From: Proruminimicrobium sp964487915
GTDB taxonomy: Bacteria; Elusimicrobiota; Endomicrobiia; Endomicrobiales; Endomicrobiaceae
DNA: 64,000 bases
Direction of reading: 5' to 3'
NCBI GenBank assembly: GCA_964487915.1
Contig: CAZASN010000001.1
Coordinates: forward strand, 186,001 to 250,000
The position numbers and the translations under genes were made by a program. Positions 17,904 to 26,317 of the stretch are shown in pieces. The notes beneath the pieces were generated by a model. The model had not been told where the DNA came from, did not search any database, and saw only the letters and a program-made list of their open reading frames with translations. Numbering within the stretch: position 1 is the stretch's first letter; each line of letters begins with the position of its first letter.

Positions 17904-18491
17904 ATGGACAAACAATGCATCAACGATGAGATAAAAAGAAAAACTTTTCACATATTGACTTTGCTCTATGTTTTGGCTTACTGGTATATGCCTTTAAATA
18001 TTGTTCTTTGGGGTATGTTTTTAATAATACTTGCCGTTCTTGCCGGAGAAATTATACGCGCAAAAAATGAAAAATTTAATATTTTCATATTAAAAATACT
18101 GGGCGGAGTCCACAGAGAATCGGAAACCCATAAGATAAGCGGATTGCCGTGGACATTGTCCGGCGCTTTTTTTACGATGTTTTTATTTGAAAATAAAAAT
18201 TTTGTTCTTGCCAGTTTTTTATATTTGGCTTTCGGAGACGCGGTCGCGGCTCTTGCCGGAAAAGCGTGGGGAAAACATAAAATATATGCCGGTAAATCGC
18301 TTGAAGGAACTTTTGCGTGCTTCATCGTTTGTTTTGTTATAGGTTTGTTTATACTTCCTTCTTGGCAGTTTGCTTTTGCCGGAGCTTTAATAGCTGCGTT
18401 TATAGAAACTATACCGTGGCCGTTAAACGATAATTTTTGGATGCAGATATTAAATGCCGGAATTCTGACGTTTTTATCAAAGGTGCTGTAA
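17904..18491 (+). CDS. DGK1/SEC59/VTE5-family polyprenol or diacylglycerol kinase-like membrane protein
   Basis: A 195-residue integral membrane protein with about six helices. Family marks: an N-terminal RKTFHI motif, the GDAVAALAGKAWGKHKI motif near residues 112-128, KSLEGT near residue 134, and a late E-x-x-P-W-P-x-N-D segment. Members phosphorylate dolichol, diacylglycerol or phytol with CTP; in bacteria the substrate is rarely known, so I call only the family. Its stop shares one base with the start of the deacetylase gene (TAATG), which suggests a joint role in envelope lipid or glycan metabolism. Confidence 0.8.
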   Translation: MDKQCINDEIKRKTFHILTLLYVLAYWYMPLNIVLWGMFLIILAVLAGEIIRAKNEKFNIFILKILGGVHRESETHKISGLPWTLSGAFFTMFLFENKNFVLASFLYLAFGDAVAALAGKAWGKHKIYAGKSLEGTFACFIVCFVIGLFILPSWQFAFAGALIAAFIETIPWPLNDNFWMQILNAGILTFLSKVL

Positions 18492-19171
18492 TGAAAAAAA
18501 TATTGTATTTTTTAATTATGTTTTTTTTGTCTTTTACCGCCGCGTCGTCTTTTGCCGATGTATTTTATGCTAACGGTGACGGCAAAAAAAAACAAATCGC
18601 TTTGACTTTTGACGACGGGCCCGGCATAAATACGTCGGAAATACTGATGATACTCAAAGAAAAAAACATAAAAGCCACCTTTTTTATATCCGGTTTTTCC
18701 GCTGTCGGGAACAAAGAAAAAATAAAACAAATTTTTGATTCGGGCAACGAAATTGCCAATCACACATATTCGCACGTAAACTTTTTTAAATATAAAAAAG
18801 ACGATATTGAAGATAAGATGAAGTCCGAGATAATTAAAAATGAAAAACTCATATATGAAATTACCGGGTATAAAACGAAGCTTCTGAGAATTCCTAACGG
18901 ATTTTCAAGGCCGCCGGCCAAAAAAGTTGCCGGAGATCTGGGGTATGTGCTGGTAAACTGGTCTTTCGGATGCGATTGGAATACGAAACTTACGCAGGAA
19001 CAGATGTACGAGTCTTATAAAAAGAATATAAAAGCCGGAGCGATATTTCTTATGCATGACAAAATCAAAAGTAAAAAAGTCGCTAACTTTCTGCCGCAGC
19101 TTATAGATGACATAAAAAAAGACGGGTATGAACTTGTTACCGTAAGCGAACTTTTGGATCTGAAACAATGA
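18491..19171 (+). CDS. Secreted polysaccharide (NodB-type) deacetylase
   Basis: A 226-residue exported enzyme: signal peptide at residues 1-22, then a NodB domain with TFDDGPG (catalytic base Asp and metal Asp), the HTYSH metal motif, an RIPNG segment, a W-rich loop (WSFGCDW) and the FLMHD motif with the catalytic His. It should remove N- or O-acetyl groups from a cell-surface polysaccharide or peptidoglycan. I take the ATG at 18491, overlapping the preceding stop, since it begins the signal peptide; an upstream in-frame start at 18437 lies inside the previous gene. Overlaps the next gene by ATGA. Confidence 0.92.
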   Translation: MKKILYFLIMFFLSFTAASSFADVFYANGDGKKKQIALTFDDGPGINTSEILMILKEKNIKATFFISGFSAVGNKEKIKQIFDSGNEIANHTYSHVNFFKYKKDDIEDKMKSEIIKNEKLIYEITGYKTKLLRIPNGFSRPPAKKVAGDLGYVLVNWSFGCDWNTKLTQEQMYESYKKNIKAGAIFLMHDKIKSKKVANFLPQLIDDIKKDGYELVTVSELLDLKQ

Positions 19172-19620
19172 TAATATCATCTTTTAAAAAGAAAAGAAAA
19201 ATACTTGAGTACATGCCGGTTTTAAAACCTGTATTTGAATTTATCAAAAACAATCTCAAAACTTCGGTCAAAGAAGGCAGATACGAACTTAACGGAGGGA
19301 TTTATGCCGTTATACAAAACTCAATGCCAAAGCCCGAAAAAGAAAGGCTTCTTGAAACTCATAAAAAATACGTTGACCTTCAGTATATTATCTCCGGAAG
19401 CGATAAAATAGGCTGGAAATTTTATGATAAAACTTTTAAACCGGTAAATAAATATGACGCTAAAAAAGACATAACTTTTTTTAAAAATTCTCCGGATTTT
19501 TTTATAACCGTTAAAAAGGGAGAATTTGCCGTCTTTTTTCCTCAGGACGCGCATGCTCCTTTATGCGGTAAAACATCCGTAAAAAAATGCGTGTTTAAAA
19601 TTCCTCAAAAACTTTTATAA
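19168..19620 (+). CDS. YhcH/YjgK/YiaL-family protein (DUF386)
   Basis: A 150-residue cupin-like protein. The family includes NanQ, a sialic-acid anomerase, and the so-called beta-galactosidase beta subunit. Seen here: the HKKYVDLQYIISG motif (metal-binding His plus conserved D), the FPQDAHAPL motif (second His) and VFKIP at the end. It overlaps the deacetylase gene by ATGA, so it probably handles a sugar connected with that enzyme's glycan. The precise substrate is not shown by the sequence. Confidence 0.85.
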   Translation: MIISSFKKKRKILEYMPVLKPVFEFIKNNLKTSVKEGRYELNGGIYAVIQNSMPKPEKERLLETHKKYVDLQYIISGSDKIGWKFYDKTFKPVNKYDAKKDITFFKNSPDFFITVKKGEFAVFFPQDAHAPLCGKTSVKKCVFKIPQKLL

Positions 19621-19652
19621 AATTCTCCAAAAAAATTTATTTTTGATATTTA

Positions 19653-19682
19653 TTGACAAATCAATAGGTATGTTGTATTATT
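19653..19682 (+). promoter_or_regulatory. nrdR promoter copy 1
   Basis: TTGACA at 19653-19658, 17 bases, TATTAT at 19676-19681. The same promoter sequence recurs 76 bases downstream with one change in the -10 region. An NrdR box follows at 19690. Confidence 0.8.
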
Positions 19683-19689
19683 TCTTGCC

Positions 19690-19705
19690 ATACGATATAT
19701 TGTGT
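19690..19705 (+). promoter_or_regulatory. NrdR box 1
   Basis: ATACGATATATTGTGT matches the NrdR-box consensus (ACACWATATATWGTGT) at 14 of 16 positions. It covers the expected start of transcription from promoter copy 1, as in other NrdR-repressed operons. Confidence 0.75.
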
Positions 19706-19728
19706 TTCTTATAAATGTAAAAAAAATC

Positions 19729-19757
19729 TTGACAAATCAATAGGTATGTTGTAGTAT
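19729..19757 (+). promoter_or_regulatory. nrdR promoter copy 2
   Basis: TTGACA at 19729-19734, 17 bases, TAGTAT at 19752-19757. The 32 bases from the -35 onward equal promoter copy 1 except for one base. The offset between copies is exactly 76. Confidence 0.8.
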
Positions 19758-19765
19758 TTCACAAA

Positions 19766-19781
19766 ACACAATATGTAGAGA
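19766..19781 (+). promoter_or_regulatory. NrdR box 2
   Basis: ACACAATATGTAGAGA matches the NrdR-box consensus at 13 of 16 positions and is again exactly 76 bases from box 1, so each promoter carries its own box in the same position. The left half is the better match, opposite to box 1. Confidence 0.65.
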
Positions 19782-19851
19782 TGTTTCTGAAGCATAAATT
19801 CTAAAGATAAACAATAATGTTCTTAAATTTTAATTAAAGGGATAACTGTCT

Positions 19852-20322
19852 ATGAAATGTCCGTTTTGCGGCAGTTTTGATGACCAGGTTTTAGATTCAA
19901 GACCGATAGAACATACATCTGCGATTAAAAGAAGAAGAAAATGCAATAAGTGCGGAAAAAGATACACAACCTACGAAAGACCCGAAGAAATTTCTTTGAT
20001 GGTTATAAAATCAGACAGCAGAAGAGAGCATTTTGACAGAAAAAAACTTTGGGAAGGCATCGCAAGAGCCTGTGAAAAAAGACCGGTATCTTCGGAAACA
20101 ATAGATAAAATCGTCAGCGAAGTTGAAAATGAGATAAGCGATTATCTTATGGAAGTACAGTCGTCGGTAATAGGCGAAAAAGTTTTAAAAAAATTATGGG
20201 ATATTGACGCCGTTGCCTATGTGAGATTTGCGTCAGTTTACAGAAAATTTGCAGATATAGACCACTTTATGCAGGAATTAAAAAGCTTGAAAAAGAAAAC
20301 GATAAAAAATCAAAATAAATAG
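19852..20322 (+). CDS. nrdR: Transcriptional repressor of ribonucleotide reductase genes
   Basis: 156 residues, the standard NrdR length. An N-terminal zinc ribbon (Cys3/Cys6 and Cys31/Cys34) with the basic stretch KRRRKCNKCGKRYTTYER is followed by an ATP-cone domain (VIKSDSRREHFDRKKL onwards, about residues 46-135) that senses ATP/dATP. It represses RNR operons by binding paired NrdR boxes; such boxes are upstream of itself. It is transcribed with nrdJ 27 bases downstream, so the loop of RNR and its regulator is closed. GGGA precedes the ATG. Confidence 0.97.
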   Translation: MKCPFCGSFDDQVLDSRPIEHTSAIKRRRKCNKCGKRYTTYERPEEISLMVIKSDSRREHFDRKKLWEGIARACEKRPVSSETIDKIVSEVENEISDYLMEVQSSVIGEKVLKKLWDIDAVAYVRFASVYRKFADIDHFMQELKSLKKKTIKNQNK

Positions 20323-20349
20323 AGACGGTTATATACAGGGGGTACGAAA

Positions 20350-22662
20350 ATGACGCAGTTGAAAGAGGAATTGTTTGAAAAAATCGGGTTGGCGATGTCG
20401 GAAAACGGTAAAACCGTTTTAGCTAAAAGATATTTGAAAAAGGATGCCGACGGCAAACCTGTGGAAGATGAAAAAGAACTGTTCTGGAGAGTAGCGGAAA
20501 ATATCGCCCAGGCAGATAAAATATACGATAAAGACGCAAATTTAGACGAAACTATAAAAGATTTTTATACGGTTATGGCAAATCTCTATTTTTTGCCGAA
20601 TTCTCCTACTTTAATGAACGCCGGAAGACCTTTACAGCAGCTTGCCGCGTGTTTTGTTCTTCCCGTTGAAGATTCAATGGATTCAATATTTGAAACTTTA
20701 AAAAATACGGCGCTTATACATAAATCAGGCGGAGGAACGGGTTTTTCTTTTTCAAGATTAAGACCTTCAAACGACAGCGTAAAATCAACGAACGGAGTTT
20801 CATCAGGGCCTGTTTCTTTTATGCAGGTTTTTAATTCCGCAACCGAGGCTATTAAACAGGGCGGAACCAGACGCGGCGCAAATATGGGAATTTTAAGAGT
20901 GGATCATCCCGATATAATGAATTTTATAGTATGCAAAGACAAAAGCGACAGTTTGAATAATTTTAATATTTCGGTTGCAATAACAAATGAATTTATGTCC
21001 GCCGTTGAAGATGACGAAGACTACAATCTCTATAATCCGAGAACAAAAGAAATAGCAGGGAAATTAAAAGCAAGGGAAGTCTATAATAAGATAGTGGAAC
21101 AGGCATGGAAAAACGGAGAACCGGGAATTGTATTTATAGATAAAATGAATGCTGCAAATCCCACTATAGAAGTAGGGGAAATTGAATCAACAAACCCGTG
21201 CGGAGAACAGCCTCTTTTGCCTTATGAATCATGCAATCTGGGTTCAATCAACCTGTCATGTTTTGTAAAAGATGAGGAAGTGGACTGGGATAAACTTGAA
21301 AAAGTCGTAAAAATAGCGGTTCATTTTCTTGATAACGTTATAGATATGAATAATTATCCTATTGCAAAAATCGGAGAAACCACAAGATCAAACAGAAAAA
21401 TAGGGCTCGGCGTTATGGGTTGGGCTGATATGCTTGTTCAGATGGGAATACCTTACAATTCTCCGGAAGCTATAATTCTTGCCGAGAAAATCGCTTCGTT
21501 TGTACAAAACAAATCGCACGAGTTTTCTGAGGAAATGGCTCTTAAGAGAGGAACTTTCCCGAACTTTAAATACAGCATTTATAAGAAAGGCAATCCGATA
21601 AGAAACGCGACTACCACAACTATAGCGCCTACGGGAACGATAGGAATAATAGCGGACGCGTCCGGCGGAATAGAACCTCTTTTTGCCTTGGTATATAAAA
21701 GAGCAAATTGTCTTGATAATAACGAAATGTTTATAGTTAATCCTTATTTTGAAAAAATTGCAAAGGATTTAGGGTTTTATTCAAAAGAACTTATGGATAA
21801 AATTGCCCAGAAAGGCACGATCCACGGTATGAAAGAAATTCCGGAAAAAATAAGAAGAGTTTTTGTTACATCACATGACATATCTCCGGAAGATCATATA
21901 AGGATGCAGGCCGCTTTTCAAAAATTTGTTGATAATGCCGTTTCAAAGACCGTTAATTTTCCTAATTCGGCTACAAAAGACGATGTTGACAAAGCATATA
22001 TGCTTTCTTATAAACTCGGCTGCAAGGGCGTAACTGTTTACAGAGACGGAAGCCGTTCTATGCAGGTTTTGAATGTGGGAGATAAAAAAGATGCCGCCGA
22101 GATAGTACAGGTGCAGCCTACTGAAAGAAAACCGAGAAGAAGACCGAGCACGGTTAAAGGCTCAACGCGTTTGATACGCACAAGCTGCGGACATATGTAT
22201 ATTACTATTAATGAAGATAATGAATGCGCGTTTGAAGTTTTTGCGCAGCTCGGCAAATCAGGCGGATGCAAGTCGGCGCAGGCGGAAGCGATAAGCAGGC
22301 TTGTTTCTCTTGCTTTAAGATCAAGAGTCGCTATTCAGGAAGTTATTACTCAGCTTAAAAGTATAAGGTGCGACAGCCCTACTTTCGGAGAAGACGGCGC
22401 AATTTTATCGTGTCCTGACGCAATTGCCAAAGCATTAGAATCTTATTTGGCTGAAAAAACGGATCCCGATTTATTTACGGAAAAAAAAACTCTAACGTCT
22501 GAAAACAACAAATATTCCGAACCTGCGGTTAAAAAAAATACTGTGGCGGATATTAATACCGAAGATGAAATGCAGAATATGCGTTGTCCGGAATGCGGCG
22601 ACAAACTGATGTTCAGAGAAGGCTGTTTAAGCTGCGTATGCGGTTATTCTAAATGCTCTTAA
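20350..22662 (+). CDS. nrdJ: Adenosylcobalamin-dependent (class II) ribonucleotide reductase
   Basis: Reduces ribonucleotides to deoxyribonucleotides without oxygen, using a B12-generated thiyl radical. 770 residues. N-terminal: LFWRVAENIA-type ATP-cone-like helices, then the ten-stranded barrel with the redox Cys in AACFVLPV (near residue 98), the NPCGEQPLLPYESCNLGSINLS block whose first Cys carries the radical (about residue 283), and PTGTIGIIADASGGIEPLF. The C-terminal part carries a TSCPD domain (RTSCGHMYITI; about 615-690) and ends in a CPECG...CVCGYSKC zinc ribbon/redox tail. It follows nrdR on the same transcript. This implies a cobalamin supply and fits an anaerobe. Confidence 0.96.
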   Translation: MTQLKEELFEKIGLAMSENGKTVLAKRYLKKDADGKPVEDEKELFWRVAENIAQADKIYDKDANLDETIKDFYTVMANLYFLPNSPTLMNAGRPLQQLAACFVLPVEDSMDSIFETLKNTALIHKSGGGTGFSFSRLRPSNDSVKSTNGVSSGPVSFMQVFNSATEAIKQGGTRRGANMGILRVDHPDIMNFIVCKDKSDSLNNFNISVAITNEFMSAVEDDEDYNLYNPRTKEIAGKLKAREVYNKIVEQAWKNGEPGIVFIDKMNAANPTIEVGEIESTNPCGEQPLLPYESCNLGSINLSCFVKDEEVDWDKLEKVVKIAVHFLDNVIDMNNYPIAKIGETTRSNRKIGLGVMGWADMLVQMGIPYNSPEAIILAEKIASFVQNKSHEFSEEMALKRGTFPNFKYSIYKKGNPIRNATTTTIAPTGTIGIIADASGGIEPLFALVYKRANCLDNNEMFIVNPYFEKIAKDLGFYSKELMDKIAQKGTIHGMKEIPEKIRRVFVTSHDISPEDHIRMQAAFQKFVDNAVSKTVNFPNSATKDDVDKAYMLSYKLGCKGVTVYRDGSRSMQVLNVGDKKDAAEIVQVQPTERKPRRRPSTVKGSTRLIRTSCGHMYITINEDNECAFEVFAQLGKSGGCKSAQAEAISRLVSLALRSRVAIQEVITQLKSIRCDSPTFGEDGAILSCPDAIAKALESYLAEKTDPDLFTEKKTLTSENNKYSEPAVKKNTVADINTEDEMQNMRCPECGDKLMFREGCLSCVCGYSKCS

Positions 22663-22697
22663 TTGTATAACTGTTTCAAATTTATTGCTGCATTTTT

Positions 22698-22752
22698 GAA
22701 TTTTCAAGTCTCATGTACCGTTTCACTTCTGTACACATCAACTTGAAAATTC
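22698..22752. repeat. Nested inverted repeat after nrdJ
   Basis: GAATTTTCAAGT (22698-22709) is complementary to ACTTGAAAATTC (22741-22752), and inside it TGTAC pairs with GTACA. The dyad lies 36 bases after the nrdJ stop. There is no following T run, so it is a weak candidate for a terminator; it may instead be an RNA 3'-end stabiliser or a protein-binding site ahead of dcd. Confidence 0.55.
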
Positions 22753-22830
22753 TTCAATTCGCTAATAATTTTGAAGTCTTGAAAGACAAAGAAAAAATAT
22801 CGGTCGCTATGGTAGTAAAGGGAGTCTAAA

Positions 22831-23388
22831 TTGGTTAAATCGGATAAATGGATAAAAAAAATGGCTCTTGAAAAAAAGATGATAGAGCCTTTCGCAGAAG
22901 AACAGGTAAGAAAAAATAATATATCTTACGGAACTTCTTCTTACGGATACGATATGCGGATTTCAGGCGAATTTAAAATAATGCAGAAAAAAACAGACGG
23001 TTCTTTTATTGATCCCAAAAAAGTTGACGAAAATTTATTTTTACCGGTTCATGTTGATGATTTTATAATATTACAGCCGCAGACGGTCGCTCTTGCAAAA
23101 ACCGTTGAATATTTCAGAATTCCCAGAGACATTATAACGATAGCTTTCGGAAAATCAACATACGCAAGGTGCGGCATTATAGTAAATATCACGCCTTTTG
23201 AACCCGAATGGGAGGGATATGCCACTCTTGCTATTTCAAATATAAGTTCTCTTCCGGTCAAAATATACGCAAACGAAGGGATAGGACAATTGTTGTTTTT
23301 GGGAACCGACGGGGCATGCGAAATTTCTTACGCAGACAGAGCCGGCAAATATCAGGCTCAGAAAACAATAACGTCCGCTAAAATTTAA
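22831..23388 (+). CDS. dcd: dCTP deaminase
   Basis: Converts dCTP to dUTP, the step that feeds dTMP synthesis. The 185 residues show the family features: SDKWIKKM near the N-terminus, SYGYDMR, the FGKSTYARCGI motif and TPFEPEWEGYATLAISN with the catalytic Glu. The start is a TTG at 22831, preceded by AAGGGAG at good spacing; the resulting N-terminus matches the family, while the next Met (residue 11) would cut into the conserved region. Placed after nrdJ it makes a deoxynucleotide supply cluster. A bifunctional deaminase/dUTPase cannot be ruled out by eye. Confidence 0.94.
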   Translation: MVKSDKWIKKMALEKKMIEPFAEEQVRKNNISYGTSSYGYDMRISGEFKIMQKKTDGSFIDPKKVDENLFLPVHVDDFIILQPQTVALAKTVEYFRIPRDIITIAFGKSTYARCGIIVNITPFEPEWEGYATLAISNISSLPVKIYANEGIGQLLFLGTDGACEISYADRAGKYQAQKTITSAKI

Positions 23389-23398
23389 AGGCGATTAA

Positions 23399-23911
23399 AT
23401 GAAAAAGATATTATTAATAACCGTTTCGGCGTTGTTTTTCTGTTCAAATATTTTTGCAAAAAACGTTGTCGGCATCTGGCAGACAATAGACGACGAGACC
23501 GATAAACCCAAAAGCGTTGTGTCAGTTTACGAATACAATAATAAAGTTTTCGGAAGAATTATAATGACTTATGAAACTGACGGCGTTACGGTAAAAGATA
23601 CAATTTATCTGCAAAAATATAAAGCCGATAAAATTGAAGGGAATCCTCCTGTATGCGGTTTGGATATAATTTGGGATATGCAAAAAGACGGAGAAAAATA
23701 TAAAAGCGGAAAAATTTTAAATCCGCCGAAAGGCAAAATATACAATTCCGAAATGTGGAGAGCTGAGAACGGCGACTTAATCGTAAGAGGTAAAATCGCT
23801 TTCCTCGGCAAAAACCAGACATGGAAGCCGTTTGACGTTAATAATTTCCCGCCGGATTTTACCGCGCCCGATACGACGGAATGGAAGCCCGTAATACCGA
23901 AAGTAAAATAA
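23399..23911 (+). CDS. Exported DUF2147-family protein
   Basis: 170 residues with a signal peptide (1-20) and the DUF2147 pattern: GIWQTIDDETDKPKS after the cleavage site, then a YLQKY segment, CGLDIIWDM, a SGKILNPPKGKIY block and the LGKNQTWK motif near the end. The domain is a small beta-barrel related to lipocalin-like folds. Function is unknown; it should be periplasmic. It lies 10 bases after dcd and ends four bases before the end of the opposite-strand metH gene. Confidence 0.85.
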   Translation: MKKILLITVSALFFCSNIFAKNVVGIWQTIDDETDKPKSVVSVYEYNNKVFGRIIMTYETDGVTVKDTIYLQKYKADKIEGNPPVCGLDIIWDMQKDGEKYKSGKILNPPKGKIYNSEMWRAENGDLIVRGKIAFLGKNQTWKPFDVNNFPPDFTAPDTTEWKPVIPKVK

Positions 23912-23914
23912 ATT

Positions 23915-26317
23915 TTATCTTAAAAGATTTTTAATAAGGTTGGCCGCTTCAATCGCATCTTTGGAATAGCCTTCGGCTTTAATGCTGTCGGCAAAAGATT
24001 GCGTAACAGGCGCTCCGCCTATTATAACTTTTGCTTTCAGGTTGGCAATATTTTTCAATTCAATAATTTTTTCCATTTCTATCATTGTGGTAGTCATAAG
24101 GGCCGACAATCCTATTATATCCGCGTCAATTTCTTTTGCCTTTTCAATAATAGTTTCGGCTTCAACGTTTTTTCCGAGATCCGTAACTTCAAAGCCGAAG
24201 CTTTCAAGCACGGCCGAAACTATGTTTTTGCCTATATCATGCACGTCTCCTTTTACCGTTGCCATTACTATTTTGCATGTTTTATTCTGCGAGTTGTTTT
24301 TTATCATGGGTTTTATCAAAGCAAAGGCTGTTTGTGCGACTTCGGCCGATAGTATTACCTGCGGCAGAAAAAATTCTTTTGAATTAAATTTTTCGCCTAC
24401 TGTATTTAACGCTTTAAGTATGATTTCGTTTGAAATAAACATAGGGTCTTTTATTTCTTTAATGACTTCTCTGGTTATCGGCACCACATAGTCTTTGTCT
24501 CCGTCTATTATTGCGTTAAAAAGTTTTTCTTCGGGCGAAAAAACTTTATTTTGAGCCTGTTTTTTCTTTTCGGCGTTTGAATGTTTTAAAACGTAATTTT
24601 TTGCGTTAGGATCGCGGTTTTCAAGAAGAGCTTTTGCGTATTCGTCGTCAATGGTCCAGTTTTCGGACGGATTGCATATCGCAACGTCAAGTCCTGCTTT
24701 TAAAGCCATTTTTAAGAAAGTTGAATTTATAGTCTGTCTTGAAGGAAGTCCGAAAGAAACATTTGAAACTCCGAGAACCGTTTTACATAAAGGAAATCTT
24801 TTTTTTGACTCTTTTATAGCCGTAAGAGTATGCCAAACCTGTTCCGGAGACGAACTAGCGGCCAAAGTAAGATAATCAAAAATAATTTCTTTATGCGGAA
24901 TTTTATATTGATCCGCAAACGACAGTATTTTTTCGGCTATTTCAATTCTTTTCTGCCATGTTGAGGGAATTCCATCCTCGTCAACGGTTAAAGCTATTAC
25001 GGAAGTTCCGTATTTTTTTACGATAGGCAGAACCGATTTTAATTTTTCAGTTTCGCCGTTTACGGAATTTACAAGCGGTTTTCCGGCGCAGTGTCTGCAT
25101 GCCGACGACAGCGCGTTTTCAAAGCTGGAATCTATGCATAAAGGAATATTTACTATTTCCTGCACTTCGTTTACGGCCTGTATTAAAAGGGATGTTTCGT
25201 CCGCTCCGGGAACGCCCATATTTACGTCAAGAATATTTGCCCCGGCGTTTGCCTGAGTTTTAGCTTCGTGTTTTACAAGAGAAAAAACGTTTCTTGAAAG
25301 TTCTTCCTGAAATATTTTTCTTCCCGTCGGGTTTATGCGTTCTCCTATTATTACGGGTCTTTTAAGCGAGTCAAGGTCAACGGCTTTTGTTCTTGTTGAA
25401 AGAAGATGATGAGAGACTTCATTTCTGTATGCCGGTTTTTTGTTTTTTAGCTGAGACGAAAGAAGTTTTATGTATTGAGGATCGGTTCCGCAGCATCCGC
25501 CTAACATGTTTACTCCGGCTTGATAAGCTTCAACGGCAACCGATACGAATTCTTCTTTTGTCCCCGGGAAAACGGTTTCTCTGTTTATAAGCTGCGGCAT
25601 TCCGGCGTTAGGTTTAAAAGAAACCGGAAGATTAGTATTTGCGGTCATGATTTTTGCAAGTTTTAAAAGTTCTTCGGGACCTACCGAACAATTCATTCCG
25701 ATTGCGTCGGCTTTAAGGCTTTCGGCCATTGCTATAAAACTTAAAATATCCGTTCCCGTTACGGATGAACCGTCGTAAGAAAAAGTCATTTGAACCATTA
25801 TCGGTCCGTCGTATACGTCTTTTGCGGCAAGAATTGCGGCTTTAAGTTCTTTAATTTCGGTCATTGTTTCAATAACTATAAGGTCAACGCCTGCGTTTTT
25901 TAAAAGAAAAGCCTGCTGCCTGAAAGCATCAAACGCATCGTCTATTGATACGGGGCCCAATGGCTGCAGATATGAACCTACCGACGATATGTCGCCGGCG
26001 ACAAGAGCATTTGTTTTTTTTGCTTCATTTTTTGCTATAAGAACGCCTTTTTCTATAATTTCTTCAATTTTATTCTCAAGAGAGTAATGAGCCAGTTTTA
26101 ATTTGTTTGCTCCGAAAGTGTTTGAAAATATTATGTCAGATCCCGCTTCAATATATGAGGCGTGTACGGCGCTTATTCTTTCGGGATATTTTATGTTAAG
26201 TTCTTCGGCTGTCGCGACGTCCTGCATATAGCCGAGTTTTTGAAGCTGCGTTCCCGTGGCTCCGTCAAGAATTAATATTTTTTCGGATAATAATTTTTTA
26301 AATTCTTCTTTTTTCAT
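23915..26317 (-). CDS. metH: Cobalamin-dependent methionine synthase lacking the reactivation domain
   Basis: Moves a methyl group from methyltetrahydrofolate to homocysteine. Domains in order in the 800 residues: homocysteine/zinc domain (1-295; zinc Cys in GMNCS and the GGCCGTD pair), pterin-binding domain (about 315-580; RINPTGRK, DVNMGVPG), cap domain (about 595-680), and B12-binding domain (about 685-800) with the cobalt-ligand His in GDVHDIGKN. The AdoMet-binding activation domain of E. coli MetH (about 330 residues more) is missing, so reductive reactivation must come from another protein. The start overlaps the thiD2 stop (ATGA); it is the last gene of an operon with gmhA, hldE2 and thiD2. 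Confidence 0.95.
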   Translation of the reverse strand: MKKEEFKKLLSEKILILDGATGTQLQKLGYMQDVATAEELNIKYPERISAVHASYIEAGSDIIFSNTFGANKLKLAHYSLENKIEEIIEKGVLIAKNEAKKTNALVAGDISSVGSYLQPLGPVSIDDAFDAFRQQAFLLKNAGVDLIVIETMTEIKELKAAILAAKDVYDGPIMVQMTFSYDGSSVTGTDILSFIAMAESLKADAIGMNCSVGPEELLKLAKIMTANTNLPVSFKPNAGMPQLINRETVFPGTKEEFVSVAVEAYQAGVNMLGGCCGTDPQYIKLLSSQLKNKKPAYRNEVSHHLLSTRTKAVDLDSLKRPVIIGERINPTGRKIFQEELSRNVFSLVKHEAKTQANAGANILDVNMGVPGADETSLLIQAVNEVQEIVNIPLCIDSSFENALSSACRHCAGKPLVNSVNGETEKLKSVLPIVKKYGTSVIALTVDEDGIPSTWQKRIEIAEKILSFADQYKIPHKEIIFDYLTLAASSSPEQVWHTLTAIKESKKRFPLCKTVLGVSNVSFGLPSRQTINSTFLKMALKAGLDVAICNPSENWTIDDEYAKALLENRDPNAKNYVLKHSNAEKKKQAQNKVFSPEEKLFNAIIDGDKDYVVPITREVIKEIKDPMFISNEIILKALNTVGEKFNSKEFFLPQVILSAEVAQTAFALIKPMIKNNSQNKTCKIVMATVKGDVHDIGKNIVSAVLESFGFEVTDLGKNVEAETIIEKAKEIDADIIGLSALMTTTMIEMEKIIELKNIANLKAKVIIGGAPVTQSFADSIKAEGYSKDAIEAANLIKNLLR

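Noticed and set aside
19621..19851. Cobalamin riboswitch before nrdR-nrdJ
   Set aside because: No B12-box-like conserved core was seen; the region is explained by two promoters and NrdR boxes.
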